Under the pieces are notes generated by a model. That model did no database searches, was not told the DNA's origin, and saw only the letters and a list, made by a program, of their open reading frames with translations. This document shows, one piece after another, positions 45,329-54,422 of a DNA stretch of 64,000 bases. How positions within the stretch are numbered: position 1 is the stretch's first letter; each line of letters opens with the position of its first letter. Both the position numbers and the translations under genes were made by a program. Location: assembly GCA_963754305.1 (NCBI GenBank), contig CAVWFR010000032.1:124001-188000 (forward strand), read 5' to 3'. This stretch comes from DATEDA01 sp963754305. Its GTDB lineage: Bacteria; Pseudomonadota; Gammaproteobacteria; Burkholderiales; SG8-39.

Positions 45329-45524
45329 CGCGTACCTCCTCCGACACGGGGCGGCCGTTGCGACCGCCCCCGGGCGCGCATGATGCCACGCGCTGCGCGG
45401 GTCTTGCCGTAGGCGAGGAGGAATGCCCGCTACCCGCTCGGGGTCTGAGCCGCCGCTTGCCTGTGTGCGCGTGGCAGAGTAAGTTGATGCTTGAACGCAT
45501 CGGTCTCCACCGATCATTCCTCCC

Positions 45525-46043
45525 ATGGGCTACATCACCAACCGAGAAATGCTTGTTGCGCGCTGGGCCGAGCTCGTCAACGATCCCAGCCTGCACGACG
45601 TCCCGTACAAGATCGAGCTCAATGCGGAGGGGACGATCGAGATGAGCCCGGCCAACAACTGGCATGCAGCCGTTCAAGCCTACATCGCGAGGGTGCTTGG
45701 GAACGGGCTGCCGGATGGACTGGTGTTCACCGAATGCTCCGTACTGACGGAGATCGGCGTGCGGGTCCCGGACGTCGCATGGGGATCGTCGAAGTTCGTG
45801 CAGGAACAGGGGACCAATACGCCGTTCACTCGGGCGCCTGAGATCTGCGTCGAGATCACCTCTCCGTCGAACACGAAGAAGGAGCTCGAATCCAAGGTCC
45901 GAGCCTTCCTCGCCGCTGGCGCAGAAGAGGTGTGGGTGGTCAGCGTGAGCGGGGAACTGTCTTTTTTCGGCGCAGACGGGCCGCGCGACCGGAGCACCTT
46001 CTCCGTGACGATCGAGCTACCCGTCCCAGGGCGATCGGGCTAG
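45525..46043 (+). CDS. Uma2-family (DUF820) PD-(D/E)XK nuclease-like protein
   Basis: A 172-residue protein of the Uma2/DUF820 family. Nuclease-like motifs are VRVPDVAWGSSKF (Asp) and APEICVEITSPSNTKKELESKVRAFLAAGAEEVWVV (ExT-S...K). These restriction-endonuclease-fold proteins are often mobile and multicopy in cyanobacteria and proteobacteria; the physiological role is unclear. The gene is single and precedes a small membrane protein gene on the other strand. Confidence 0.85.
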   Translation: MGYITNREMLVARWAELVNDPSLHDVPYKIELNAEGTIEMSPANNWHAAVQAYIARVLGNGLPDGLVFTECSVLTEIGVRVPDVAWGSSKFVQEQGTNTPFTRAPEICVEITSPSNTKKELESKVRAFLAAGAEEVWVVSVSGELSFFGADGPRDRSTFSVTIELPVPGRSG

Positions 46044-46242
46044 TCCGCCGGAATCCCGGCCCGGCTGGCGACGTTCCCCACCCCGAAGACCCAGGCGGGA
46101 TCAGTTTCCCAAGGGGCCGCCGGCAGACGCACCGGGGCGGCCGGCGCGATCGTGAGCGCGGTGACGGCGGCGGCCCGCCGGCTCGCTCGCCCGGCCTGAG
46201 AACCCTGGACCGCCGCGCGACCGCGGGCGCGCTGGGCGCAGA

Positions 46243-46446
46243 TTAGCCGAACGGCGTCTCGTCGGCCGCCAGCCGCGCAGCCTGGCGCGCTCGCCGGCGG
46301 TGCCGGTGCTCGAAGCGGCCTTGCCCTTCGGCGACAAAGCCGCGCGAGTGGGTGAGCACCAGCCAGCCGCCCCAGGCGACGAAGCCGAACGCGGCGATTC
46401 CGCCGAGTGCGAAGAGCGCGTCGAGCAGTACGGTCAGCGTTTCCAT
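46243..46446 (-). CDS. Small single-span membrane protein
   Basis: 67 residues from ATG 46446 with GAGGAG upstream. One hydrophobic helix (VLLDALFALGGIAAFGFVAWGGWLVL) is followed by a strongly basic tail (RFEHRHRRRARQAARLAAD). No family is recognised. The good ribosome site and amphipathic layout support it, but the size leaves doubt. Confidence 0.5.
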   Translation of the reverse strand: METLTVLLDALFALGGIAAFGFVAWGGWLVLTHSRGFVAEGQGRFEHRHRRRARQAARLAADETPFG

Positions 46447-46610
46447 GGTCCGCTCCTCGAGCCTGGTGGCGGAAGGCGCGCGCAGGATTCATGCGCCGAG
46501 ATAGTCTGCGCGCCAGCCGGTGCCTTAGATATTCGACTGAGGGAGGATGGACGGGGGTACGGACCTCGGCCGGATGGCCGAGTCCGGTGGCCGTTGGTGG
46601 GGGTTCCCGG

Positions 46611-47660
46611 TTAGCGAGGGATGCCCTCTACGATGCTGTACTCGAGCGCAGTGGGGAGGATCCTGGCTGTCGTGAAACCCGACGCGTCGAGCAGGGCGCG
46701 GAACTCCGCCTCGGTTCGTTCCTTGCCGCCCGGACCGACGAGCATGTTCAGGTCCGCGCGCGCGATCGCCTGGTGCCGCGCCGATGCCGCCACGCGCGCC
46801 GGCATGATCCGCTCGACGAGCACCAGCTTTCCATCCGGTGCGATCGCGCGGCGACAGTTGCGCAGGATGGCGGCGCTCCGGTCGTCGTCCCAGTCGTGGA
46901 TAACGCTCTTCAGAAGATAGGCGTCTCCGCCGGCCGGAACCGAGTCGAAGAAGGTGCCTGCGACGAACTCGCATCGCTCCGCCAACCCCACCTCCGCCAG
47001 CTTCACCCGCGCCCCCTCGATCGCGTGGGGCATGTCGAACAGCACGCCCTCGATCCCGGGATGCGCATCGAGGATTGCCGCGAGCAACGCCCCGTATCCA
47101 CCGCCGACATCAACGATCCGGCGCACACCGGCGAGGTCGTACACACGGACGACCTCGTTTGCGACGACGCGGGTCACCTCGACCATCGCGCGATTGAAGA
47201 CCGCAGCGGCCTCGGCGTCGCGCTCCAGATGCCCGAAGCCCTCCGTCCCGGTCAGGAGCTTCCGCGCCCGCTCACCGGTCTTCACGCTGTAGAGCAGGCT
47301 GCCCCAGAGGGGCCACTGGTATCTGCCGCACCAGAGGATCCAGGAACGCAACGAATCGGGTGCGTCGGCGCACAGGAGCGTGCCCGTCGGGCTGAGCTCG
47401 AACGACCCGTCGGCGCGCTCGGTGCAGAGTTCGACGCTGGCAAGAGCTCGCAGCAGTCGAAGCAACGATGGCGCGTGGGAACTGGTGGCTCGCGCGAGTT
47501 CCGCCAAGTCTCGCGCCCCGCTCGCGAGCAGATCGGCGATGCGAAGCTCCACAGCGACGTTGACCGCTTGGGATATCGTCGCGCCGGTGACGAGCTCCGT
47601 CAGCTTGGCGAGCCCTGCCAGCCGAACTCGGTCGGCCGTCGCATCGAGGAGCAGGCTCAT
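46611..47660 (-). CDS. SAM-dependent O-methyltransferase (acetylserotonin/caffeate OMT-like fold)
   Basis: 349 residues from ATG 47660, which overlaps the TctC stop (ATGA). N-terminal dimerisation helix region (LAGLAKLTELVTGATISQAV) and winged-helix part (RATSSHAPSLLRLLRALASV), then the SAM site RIVDVGGGYGALLAAIL, GVLFDMPHAIEGA and the catalytic His region LLKSVIHDWDDDRSAAIL. Plant-type family 2 O-methyltransferases in bacteria modify phenols, quinones and antibiotics. Translational coupling to a Bug receptor is unusual and suggests that both act on the same compound. Confidence 0.88.
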   Translation of the reverse strand: MSLLLDATADRVRLAGLAKLTELVTGATISQAVNVAVELRIADLLASGARDLAELARATSSHAPSLLRLLRALASVELCTERADGSFELSPTGTLLCADAPDSLRSWILWCGRYQWPLWGSLLYSVKTGERARKLLTGTEGFGHLERDAEAAAVFNRAMVEVTRVVANEVVRVYDLAGVRRIVDVGGGYGALLAAILDAHPGIEGVLFDMPHAIEGARVKLAEVGLAERCEFVAGTFFDSVPAGGDAYLLKSVIHDWDDDRSAAILRNCRRAIAPDGKLVLVERIMPARVAASARHQAIARADLNMLVGPGGKERTEAEFRALLDASGFTTARILPTALEYSIVEGIPR

Positions 47661-48649
47661 CCCGGCTTGATCCCGGCCTGCTTCACCACCTCCCGCCACT
47701 TCGGGATCTCATCGCGGATGATTCGCGCGAACTCCTCTGGCGAGCTCGCCACGACCGTCCGGCCCGCGGTGTCGTAGAAGGCCTTGATGTCCGGTGAGCC
47801 AAGCGCGCGGGCGAACTCGCGGTTGAGCTGCGCGACGATTGCGGCAGGCGTGCCGGCGGGCGCGACAATACCCACCCAGCTCTCTCCGATCCCGGGCACA
47901 CCGGACGCCGTGAAGGTCGGCACGTCCGGAAGCCACGCGATCTGCTTTTCGCCGGTCACCGCCAGGGCTTTGATCCTGCCGGCCTTGATCTGGGGAATCA
48001 CCCCGCTCGCCGACTCCATGATCACGCTCACCTCGCCCGCAAGAAGCGCCGTGACTGCCGCGGGACCCCCCTTGTACGGGATGTGCGCGAGATCGATCCC
48101 GGCGACGAACTTGAAGAGCTCGGTATAGATGTGCGGCGGTAAGCCGTTTCCCGTTGATCCATAGAAGAGCTTGCCCGGCTGCGCCTTGGCGAGCCGGACC
48201 AGCTCCGGCACGGAGTTCGCGGGCAGCGACGGATGGGCGACGAGCAGCAGCGGGGCCGAATAGAGCAGGATCACCGGCGCGAAGTCCTTGACCGGATCGT
48301 AGGGAACCCGCTCGTACATGCTCGGGTTGACGGTAAGCTGGACGAAGTTGGCCATCACGAGGGTGTAGCCGTCCGGTGCGCTCTTCGCCGCGGCTTCCAG
48401 CGCGATCGCGCCGCCGGCACCTACTTTGTTCTCCGTGATCATGGGCTGTCCCAGTGCCGCCCCGAGCTTGTCGGCGAGCTGCCGGGACGCGACGTCGGTG
48501 ATGGAACCGGGCGGGCCTGACGTGATTAGGCGCAGCGGTTTGCTCGGGAAGGCGTGGGACGTCGTGGCCTGCCCGCAGACGTCCGATGCCGCAAGACTCG
48601 CCGCGAGCAGCGCGGCTGCAAGCATCGAACATCGTGTCGCGGACGTCAT
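47657..48649 (-). CDS. Tripartite tricarboxylate transporter substrate-binding protein (TctC/Bug family)
   Basis: 330 residues from ATG 48649 with signal peptide (MLAAALLAASLAASDVCGQ). Bug marks: FPSKPLRLITSGPPGSITDV, QPMITENKVGAGGAIALEAA, PDGYTLVMANFVQLTVNPSM, FYGSTGNGLPPHIYTELFKF, DLAHIPYKGGPAAVTALLAG and the C-terminal SPEEFARIIRDEIPKWREVV. It is divergent from a LysR gene, which probably controls it together with the coupled methyltransferase. Confidence 0.93.
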   Translation of the reverse strand: MTSATRCSMLAAALLAASLAASDVCGQATTSHAFPSKPLRLITSGPPGSITDVASRQLADKLGAALGQPMITENKVGAGGAIALEAAAKSAPDGYTLVMANFVQLTVNPSMYERVPYDPVKDFAPVILLYSAPLLLVAHPSLPANSVPELVRLAKAQPGKLFYGSTGNGLPPHIYTELFKFVAGIDLAHIPYKGGPAAVTALLAGEVSVIMESASGVIPQIKAGRIKALAVTGEKQIAWLPDVPTFTASGVPGIGESWVGIVAPAGTPAAIVAQLNREFARALGSPDIKAFYDTAGRTVVASSPEEFARIIRDEIPKWREVVKQAGIKPG

Positions 48650-48721
48650 CGCTCGTCTCCTCGTGCGTGCAACGTGGCGGAAGTGAAGCACGCCGACGGG
48701 TCGCGCAGTAAGATGCAAAAG

Positions 48722-48740
48722 GGTTGATGGTGATAACCAA
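48722..48740. promoter_or_regulatory. Possible LysR-type box between TctC and LysR genes
   Basis: GGTTGATGGTGATAACC shows GGTT-N9-AACC symmetry with T-N11-A character, the usual shape of a LysR site, in the 102-base gap between divergent starts. The match is short, so this is tentative. Confidence 0.3.
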
Positions 48741-48751
48741 AGCTGATCGCG

Positions 48752-49654
48752 GTGCGTCTCAACCAGATTCGCGATTTCATCTCGGTGATCGAGGCCGGGA
48801 GCATCCGCGCCGCGGCCCGGCGCCTCGGCGTCTCGCAGCCGGCGATGACGAAGAGCATCCGCAAGCTCGAGGACGAGCTGCACGTCCAGCTCGTGCAGCG
48901 TACGACGCGCGGCGTTGCGGCGACACGCGCCGGCAAGGCGTACCTCGCGCGGGCCCGCGTCATCCAGGCGGAAGCTCGCAAGGCCGAAGAAGAGCTGGCC
49001 CAGATCGCCGGTGGTCCCGTCGGGAGCATGGCGTTCGGCGTGCCGTCGCCAACGGTGATCCTGGTTCTCCCGGAGGCGCTCGAACAGTTCCGTCGCCAGC
49101 ATCCCGTGGCGCCGGTGCGGGTTATCGAGGGCCAGCCGCACGCGTTGCTGCCGCTCGTGCGGGACGAGACGCTCGACTTCTGCGTCGGGGCGAAGCTCCA
49201 GGAAGCACTCGATGCGGGCGTCCGCTTCCGGCCGCTCTTGCGCACCCGCCTCGTCGTCGCGTGCCGCCCCGGCCATCCGTTGCGCGGTGCGCGATCACTC
49301 CGCGAGCTCGCCCACGCATCGTGGCTGGTCTTCGTCCCGGCGGGTAGTGGCGGCTTGGTCCAGAAGGCTTTCGAATCAGCTGCAATCGCGATTCGCGGCC
49401 CCACCGTTCACTGCGAATCCTTCGGCGGCGTCCTCGGCCTGCTGGCGAAGACCGACTCGCTGACGATGCTTCCCCATCCTGTGTTGGCCGATCCGTTCGC
49501 CCGCACGATCCTGCAGGAGATCGCGGTCAAGGAAGCACTGCCGGCACTGACGATCGGTCTATATACCCGCGCCGACACGCCGCTCACACCCGTTGCGGCG
49601 GCGATGGCGAGAGCGGTGTCCGCTGCACTGCGGCGCCTTACTGGCTCGGCCTGA
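48752..49654 (+). CDS. LysR-family transcriptional regulator
   Basis: 300 residues, start GTG 48752. N-terminal helix-turn-helix MRLNQIRDFISVIEAGSIRA, ARRLGVSQPAMTKSIRKLED; C-terminal periplasmic-binding-like effector domain (GSMAFGVPSPTVILVLPEAL, LVVACRPGHPLRGARSLREL). Divergence from the TctC-methyltransferase pair indicates control of that operon. Its end overlaps the convergent thioesterase gene by 17 bases. Confidence 0.92.
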   Translation: MRLNQIRDFISVIEAGSIRAAARRLGVSQPAMTKSIRKLEDELHVQLVQRTTRGVAATRAGKAYLARARVIQAEARKAEEELAQIAGGPVGSMAFGVPSPTVILVLPEALEQFRRQHPVAPVRVIEGQPHALLPLVRDETLDFCVGAKLQEALDAGVRFRPLLRTRLVVACRPGHPLRGARSLRELAHASWLVFVPAGSGGLVQKAFESAAIAIRGPTVHCESFGGVLGLLAKTDSLTMLPHPVLADPFARTILQEIAVKEALPALTIGLYTRADTPLTPVAAAMARAVSAALRRLTGSA

Positions 49655-50050
49655 GAAGCTGGAAGACGCCGCTCCCCCGAGCGATCCGGAGGTCCCCCAG
49701 GTAGACGAAGCAGTTGATGAACGCGACCCGGGTTCCGGGCCGCATCACGTCCATCCGCGCCTCGATCCAGTCGCCGGGCCGCGCGTTGGCCGCAAAGTCG
49801 ACCGAGAGGCTGGTGGTCACGAAGCTCCGCGGCGGATCAGTGGCGTGCCGGGCGCGTAGCCCATCGCTAAGTCGATCAGCGTGCAGATCATCCCGCCGTG
49901 CACGATGCCGCGGCTGTTCTGGTGCTTCTCTTCGACCAGCACCCCGAGCACGAGCGCTGCGCCGTCGCGTTTGGCGTAGAACGGGCCGACGAGCTCGTTG
50001 AACGGGCTCGACGGGCCGACGGGAACGAAACCGGGCGGGATCGCGCTCAC
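49638..50050 (-). pseudogene. PaaI-type hotdog thioesterase gene with a frameshift
   Basis: GTG 50050 starts a PaaI-like N-terminal half (SSPFNELVGPFYAKRDGAAL, NSRGIVHGGMICTLIDLAMG with the HGG motif). At about 49836-49850 the frame is lost; another frame supplies DPPRSFVTTSLSVDFAANAR, PGDWIEARMDVMRPGTRVAF and the normal end up to TAA 49638-49640. The shift equals one missing base, unlike the other frameshifts in this window. Such enzymes hydrolyse acyl-CoA thioesters. GTG 50050 overlaps the HutD stop (GTGA), so the two are coupled. Confidence 0.75.
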
Positions 50051-50649
50051 GTGCGGTCCAGCCGGATGAGGACTGCGCGAGCGCTCGTCCCACCGGCAGC
50101 GGCTAGTGCGATCTCGGTCATGTCGGCCTCGTCGACCAGGATCGAGTCGTCGGCGCGAACGTCGTCCTTGCCCCAGATGCCATAGGCATCGAGCCCGTCG
50201 GCCGCGTAAACGATGAGGGTTTCGCCAGCGACCTTCCGGACGAGCGCGGGCCCTCCAACCTCGCGGACCTCAACGCGCGCAGCGGCCCGGCCGCGGCGGG
50301 TCATAACGTTCAGCACCTCGACCGCACCGTCGGCGAGCGCGCAGTCGACGTCCCAGTCGCCGCGGAACGCGAATGGCTCGAGCGGGCGGTCGATCCGCTG
50401 CGCAACGTCGACATGGTCCTGGGTGCTTCGCACCTTCAGCGTGAGTGCGTTGCCGGAGACCAGCATGAACTGGCGGTCGAGCCCGGGAAACTTCGAGAAC
50501 GGCGAATCGCGCTCGATCCTGGGACGGCTCACCTGCCAGTCGAGCGATTCGTAGCCCGCGTCCGGGGGGCAGGCCGCGATCTGCCGCGCGACGCCGCGGC
50601 CGTTCTTCCACGGGATCGCGCGATAGTCCCGGCCGCGCAGGATCCTCAC
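50047..50649 (-). CDS. hutD: HutD/Ves family cupin protein
   Basis: A 200-residue bicupin starting at GTG 50649. HutD marks: YRAIPWKNGRGVARQIAACP near the N-terminus, WQVSRPRIERDSPFSKFPGL and LDRQFMLVSGNALTL. HutD accompanies histidine utilisation genes and may limit toxic intermediates; no hut genes are in this window, so the symbol reflects family only. The C-terminal half carries IVYAADGLDAYG. Confidence 0.82.
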   Translation of the reverse strand: MRILRGRDYRAIPWKNGRGVARQIAACPPDAGYESLDWQVSRPRIERDSPFSKFPGLDRQFMLVSGNALTLKVRSTQDHVDVAQRIDRPLEPFAFRGDWDVDCALADGAVEVLNVMTRRGRAAARVEVREVGGPALVRKVAGETLIVYAADGLDAYGIWGKDDVRADDSILVDEADMTEIALAAAGGTSARAVLIRLDRT

Positions 50650-50758
50650 GCGGCCGCCTTCGATCGGCCCTGCGGGGGCCAGCGCCGTGCCGTCGGCGGC
50701 TGGCCGCGATTCGCCTTGCTCGCATCCCCGCGCAAGCGCGGGGCCCCTGCTCGGTGGC

Positions 50759-53700
50759 TCACGCGGCCCGGGCCGCGGCCGGCGGCGAACGGAACGTCGC
50801 GAGCAGCGCCGCTTCCTTCGCTTTCGCCGGCGCGAGGCTCGCTGCCTTCACATGGCCGTACCCGCGGATCTCCTCCGGGATGCTCGCGATCGCGAGGGCG
50901 GTCGCGTAGTTCTCGCGGCCGAGCGTCGCGAGCAGCTCCTCGACCGTCCGCGCGTAGGCGGCGATCAGCTCGCGCTCGGTGCGCCGCTCCTCGGACCGGC
51001 CGAAGACGTCGAGGACCGTGCCGCGCAGGCCCTTCAGACTTGCGAGCACGCGGAACGCGGACATCATCCACGGCCCGAACTCGCGCTTGCGCGGGACGCC
51101 GGTGACCGGGTCGGGCTTGGCGAAGATGGGCGGCGCGAGGTGAAACTTGAGCGCGTAGTCGCCCTCGAACGTCGCCGCGAGCCGCTGCCTGAACTCGGGC
51201 CGCGTGTAGAGCCGCGCGACCTCGTACTCGTCCTTGTACGCCATGAGCTTGAAGTAGTAGCGCGCGACCGCCTCGGCGAGCTTGGTACCGAGCCCGCGGT
51301 CGGTCTCAACCTGGCGCACACGGTCGACGAGCACACGGTAGCGCGCGGCGTAGGCGGCGTCCTGATAGTCCGTGAGGAACTCGACGCGGCGCGCGATCGT
51401 CTCGTCGAGCGAACGCGAGAAGCGCTGCGAGATCGGGATCACGTCGGCGGGCGTCGCGACCTTCTCCACCCGCGCGAGATCGTGCGCGGCGCGGCGACCC
51501 CAGACGAACGCCTTCCGGTTGGCATCGACCGCGACCCCGTTCAGCTCGATCGCGCGCTCGATCGCGGCGGCCGAGACCGGGATGAGGCCCCTCTGATAGG
51601 CGAATCCGAGCATGAATGGGTTGGTCGCGATCGCATCGCCCATGAGCGCCGTCGCGAGCCGGGTCGCGTCCACGAAATCGACGCCGGCGGCGCCGACGGC
51701 GACCTCGAGCTCCGAGTGCATGTCGGCACCCGGGAACAGCCAGTCGCGGTTGCGCGTGAACTCGGCCGTCGGTACCTCGGCGTTGTTGATGACCAGCCGC
51801 GTGCGGCCGGCCTGCATCTTCGACTGCGCCTCCGCCCCGGCGGCGACGACCAGGTCGCACCCGATCACGCAGTCGGCCTCGCCGGCCGCGAGCCGCGCCG
51901 CATACAGGTCCTCGGGCCGCTGCGCGATACGCAGGTGCGACATCACGGCGCCGTTCTTTTGCGCGAGCCCGGTCATGTCGAGCACGCTGACTCCGCGGCC
52001 CTCGATGTGGGCAGCCATTCCCAGCAGCGCGCCGATGGTGACGACGCCGGTGCCGCCGATCCCGGTGACGAGGATGCCGTACGGACGGTCGACCACCGGC
52101 AGCACCGGCTCGGGGAGCGTCGGCCAATCCCCGGGGCCGTCGGCGAGCGCCTTACCCCGGCGGAGCCGTCCGCCCTCGACGGTAACGAAGCTGGGGCAGA
52201 AGCCCTTCACGCACGAATAATCCTTGTTGCAGGAGGACTGGTTGATCGTGCGTTTGCGGCCGTACTCGGTCTCGAGCGGCTCGACCGAAACGCAGTTCGA
52301 CTGCACGCCGCAGTCGCCGCACCCTTCGCAGACGAGCTCATTGATGAGCACGCGTTTCTGGGGATCTGGGAAGGTGCCGCGCTTGCGGCGGCGCCGCTTC
52401 TCCGCGGCGCAGGTCTGGTCGTAGACGAGAACCGACACGCTCCCGCCGGTCCCCGACCAGTCGCGGAGCTCCCGTTGCACCTGGTCGAGATCGTCGCGAT
52501 GCCGGACCGGTACGCCGGATTTCAACGCGACACCGCGGTACTTGTCCGGGTCGTCGGTGACGATCGCGATCCGCTCGACGCCTTCGGCCGCAACCTGGTC
52601 GACGATCATCGGCACCGTCAGCGGGCCGTCGACGCGCTGGCCGCCGGTCATCGCGACCGCGTCGTTGTAGAGGATCTTGTAAGTGATCGGCACTTTCGCC
52701 GCGACCGCCGCCCGGATCGCGAGCAGGCCGGAGTGGTAGTACGTGCCGTCGCCGAGGTTCGCGAAGATGTGCGGCTCCTCGGTGAACGGCGCCTGGCCGA
52801 TCCAGGAGGCACCCTCGCCGCCCATGTGGCTGAACGTGGCGGTGCTGCGATCCATCCAGACCGCCATGAAGTGGCAGCCGATACCGGCGGTCGCGCGGCT
52901 GCCCTCCGGCACGCGCGTCGAGGTGTTGTGCGGACAGCCCGAACAGAAATAGGGCACGCGCTGCACCGAAACGCCGGGCTTCGCGAGCGCTCTCTCCTTC
53001 GCCTCGAGGAAGGCGAGGCGCGCCTTGATGCGGTCGGAGGTGTAGAAGCGCGCGATCCGCGACGCGATCGCTTTCGCGACGATCGCCGGCGAAAGCTCCC
53101 CGGCCGCCGGCAGCAGCCATTCGCCGTAGGGCAGCGCCCATTCGCCTTTCTCGTCGAACTTCCCGATCACCCGCGGCCGCACGTCTTCGCGCCAGTTGTA
53201 CAGCTCCTCCTTCAGCTGGTATTCGAGGAACTGCCGCTTCTCCTCGACGACGAGGATTTCTTCCAGGCCCTGGGCGAAACGCCGCACGCCCTCGGACTCG
53301 AGCGGCCAGGTCATCCCGACCTTGAAGAGTCGGATACCGATCTCGGCAGCGAGCCGCTCGTCGATGCCGAGGTCGTCGAGCGCCTGGCGGACATCCATGT
53401 AGGCCTTGCCCGAGGTGATGATCCCAAGGCGCGGCCGGGGACTGTCGATGACGATGCGGTTGAGGTTATTCGCACGGCAGTAGGCGAGCGCGGCGTAGAG
53501 CTTGTGGTGCAGGAGACGCTCTTCCTGCACCAGAAACGGATCGGGCCAGCGGATGTTGAGGCCGTCGGGCGGGAGCACGACATCGGTCGGAATCTGAACC
53601 GAGACCCGTTCAGGATCGACGTACACGGACGCCGACCCCTCGACGACGTCGGTCACACACTTGAACGCGACCCAGCAGCCGGAGTAGCGCGACATCGCGT

Positions 53701-54271
53701 ACCCGTGCACGCCGAGGTCGAGGTATTCCTGGACCGATGCCGGATACAGCACCGGCATCATCACCGCCTTGAAGATGTGGTCGGTCTGGTGCGGGAGGGT
53801 CGAGGACTTCGCGGCATGATCGTCGCCGGCGCACACGAGCACCCCCCCGTGTTTCGCCGTGCCGCAGGCATTGGCGTGCCGGAAAACATCGCCGCACCGG
53901 TCGACGCCCGGACCCTTCCCGTACCACATTCCGAAGACACCGTCGTACTTCGCGCGCGGGAAGAGATTTACCTGCTGCGATCCCCAGATCGCCGTGGCGG
54001 CGAGATCCTCGTTGACGCCGGGCTGGAAGACGACGTGGCTCTGGTCGAGGAATTTCTTTGCCCGGAAGAGCGCCTGGTCGAGGCCGCCGAGCGGCGAGCC
54101 GCGATATCCGGACACGAACCCGGCCGTGTTGAGCCCCGCCGCGAGGTCGCGCTGGCGCTGCAGGATCGGCAACCGCACGAGCGCCTGGATGCCGGTAAGA
54201 AAGACCCGGCCGCGTTCGAGGGAATACTTGTCGTCGAGCGTGACGTCGCGGAGTTCCGCGGGTGCGTTCAT
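50759..54271 (-). CDS. Indolepyruvate ferredoxin oxidoreductase, single-chain alpha-beta fusion
   Basis: 1170 residues from ATG 54271 with AGGAG 6 bases upstream. Domains in order: N-terminal pyrimidine-binding and transketolase-like region (GYRGSPLGGLDQALFRAKKF, CAGDDHAAKSSTLPHQTDH), TPP-binding half with CSGCPHNTST, GIGCHFMAVWMDR and NLGDGTYYHSG, an iron-sulfur segment CEGCGDCGVQSNC plus CNKDYSCVKGFC, then the IorB-like gamma domain beginning GILVTGIGGTGVVTIGALLG. Oxidatively decarboxylates aryl or branched 2-oxoacids to acyl-CoA with ferredoxin as acceptor. Size matches the fused bacterial enzymes. It could use phenylpyruvate-type products of the amino acid pathway in this window. Confidence 0.93.
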   Translation of the reverse strand: MNAPAELRDVTLDDKYSLERGRVFLTGIQALVRLPILQRQRDLAAGLNTAGFVSGYRGSPLGGLDQALFRAKKFLDQSHVVFQPGVNEDLAATAIWGSQQVNLFPRAKYDGVFGMWYGKGPGVDRCGDVFRHANACGTAKHGGVLVCAGDDHAAKSSTLPHQTDHIFKAVMMPVLYPASVQEYLDLGVHGYAMSRYSGCWVAFKCVTDVVEGSASVYVDPERVSVQIPTDVVLPPDGLNIRWPDPFLVQEERLLHHKLYAALAYCRANNLNRIVIDSPRPRLGIITSGKAYMDVRQALDDLGIDERLAAEIGIRLFKVGMTWPLESEGVRRFAQGLEEILVVEEKRQFLEYQLKEELYNWREDVRPRVIGKFDEKGEWALPYGEWLLPAAGELSPAIVAKAIASRIARFYTSDRIKARLAFLEAKERALAKPGVSVQRVPYFCSGCPHNTSTRVPEGSRATAGIGCHFMAVWMDRSTATFSHMGGEGASWIGQAPFTEEPHIFANLGDGTYYHSGLLAIRAAVAAKVPITYKILYNDAVAMTGGQRVDGPLTVPMIVDQVAAEGVERIAIVTDDPDKYRGVALKSGVPVRHRDDLDQVQRELRDWSGTGGSVSVLVYDQTCAAEKRRRRKRGTFPDPQKRVLINELVCEGCGDCGVQSNCVSVEPLETEYGRKRTINQSSCNKDYSCVKGFCPSFVTVEGGRLRRGKALADGPGDWPTLPEPVLPVVDRPYGILVTGIGGTGVVTIGALLGMAAHIEGRGVSVLDMTGLAQKNGAVMSHLRIAQRPEDLYAARLAAGEADCVIGCDLVVAAGAEAQSKMQAGRTRLVINNAEVPTAEFTRNRDWLFPGADMHSELEVAVGAAGVDFVDATRLATALMGDAIATNPFMLGFAYQRGLIPVSAAAIERAIELNGVAVDANRKAFVWGRRAAHDLARVEKVATPADVIPISQRFSRSLDETIARRVEFLTDYQDAAYAARYRVLVDRVRQVETDRGLGTKLAEAVARYYFKLMAYKDEYEVARLYTRPEFRQRLAATFEGDYALKFHLAPPIFAKPDPVTGVPRKREFGPWMMSAFRVLASLKGLRGTVLDVFGRSEERRTERELIAAYARTVEELLATLGRENYATALAIASIPEEIRGYGHVKAASLAPAKAKEAALLATFRSPPAAARAA

Positions 54272-54422
54272 CGTGGCTCCTCTAGACCGGCATGACGTGG
54301 GTGGACATGCGCTTTTCCCCGCGCCGGGTCGCGGCGGCGGAAGAGTCGGGCGGCAGCCGGATCGTGTCCGGAGCCGCGTCGGAATTCTACTCGTCGCGGC
54401 CGGGACGCCGCGAGCCGGGGAC

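Noticed and set aside
46044..46242. Extension of the small membrane protein or a second small gene
   Set aside because: All frames here are Arg/Pro/Ala-rich without a start, ribosome site or hydrophobic pattern.
50047..50649. A histidine-utilisation operon around hutD
   Set aside because: No hutH, hutU, hutI or hutG is nearby; the gene is coupled instead to a thioesterase gene.
50687..54295. A 1202-codon open frame on the plus strand opposite the indolepyruvate oxidoreductase gene
   Set aside because: It is antisense to a gene with clear TPP and iron-sulfur motifs, is arginine/valine/histidine-rich without any recognisable domain, and arises from codon bias in GC-rich DNA.
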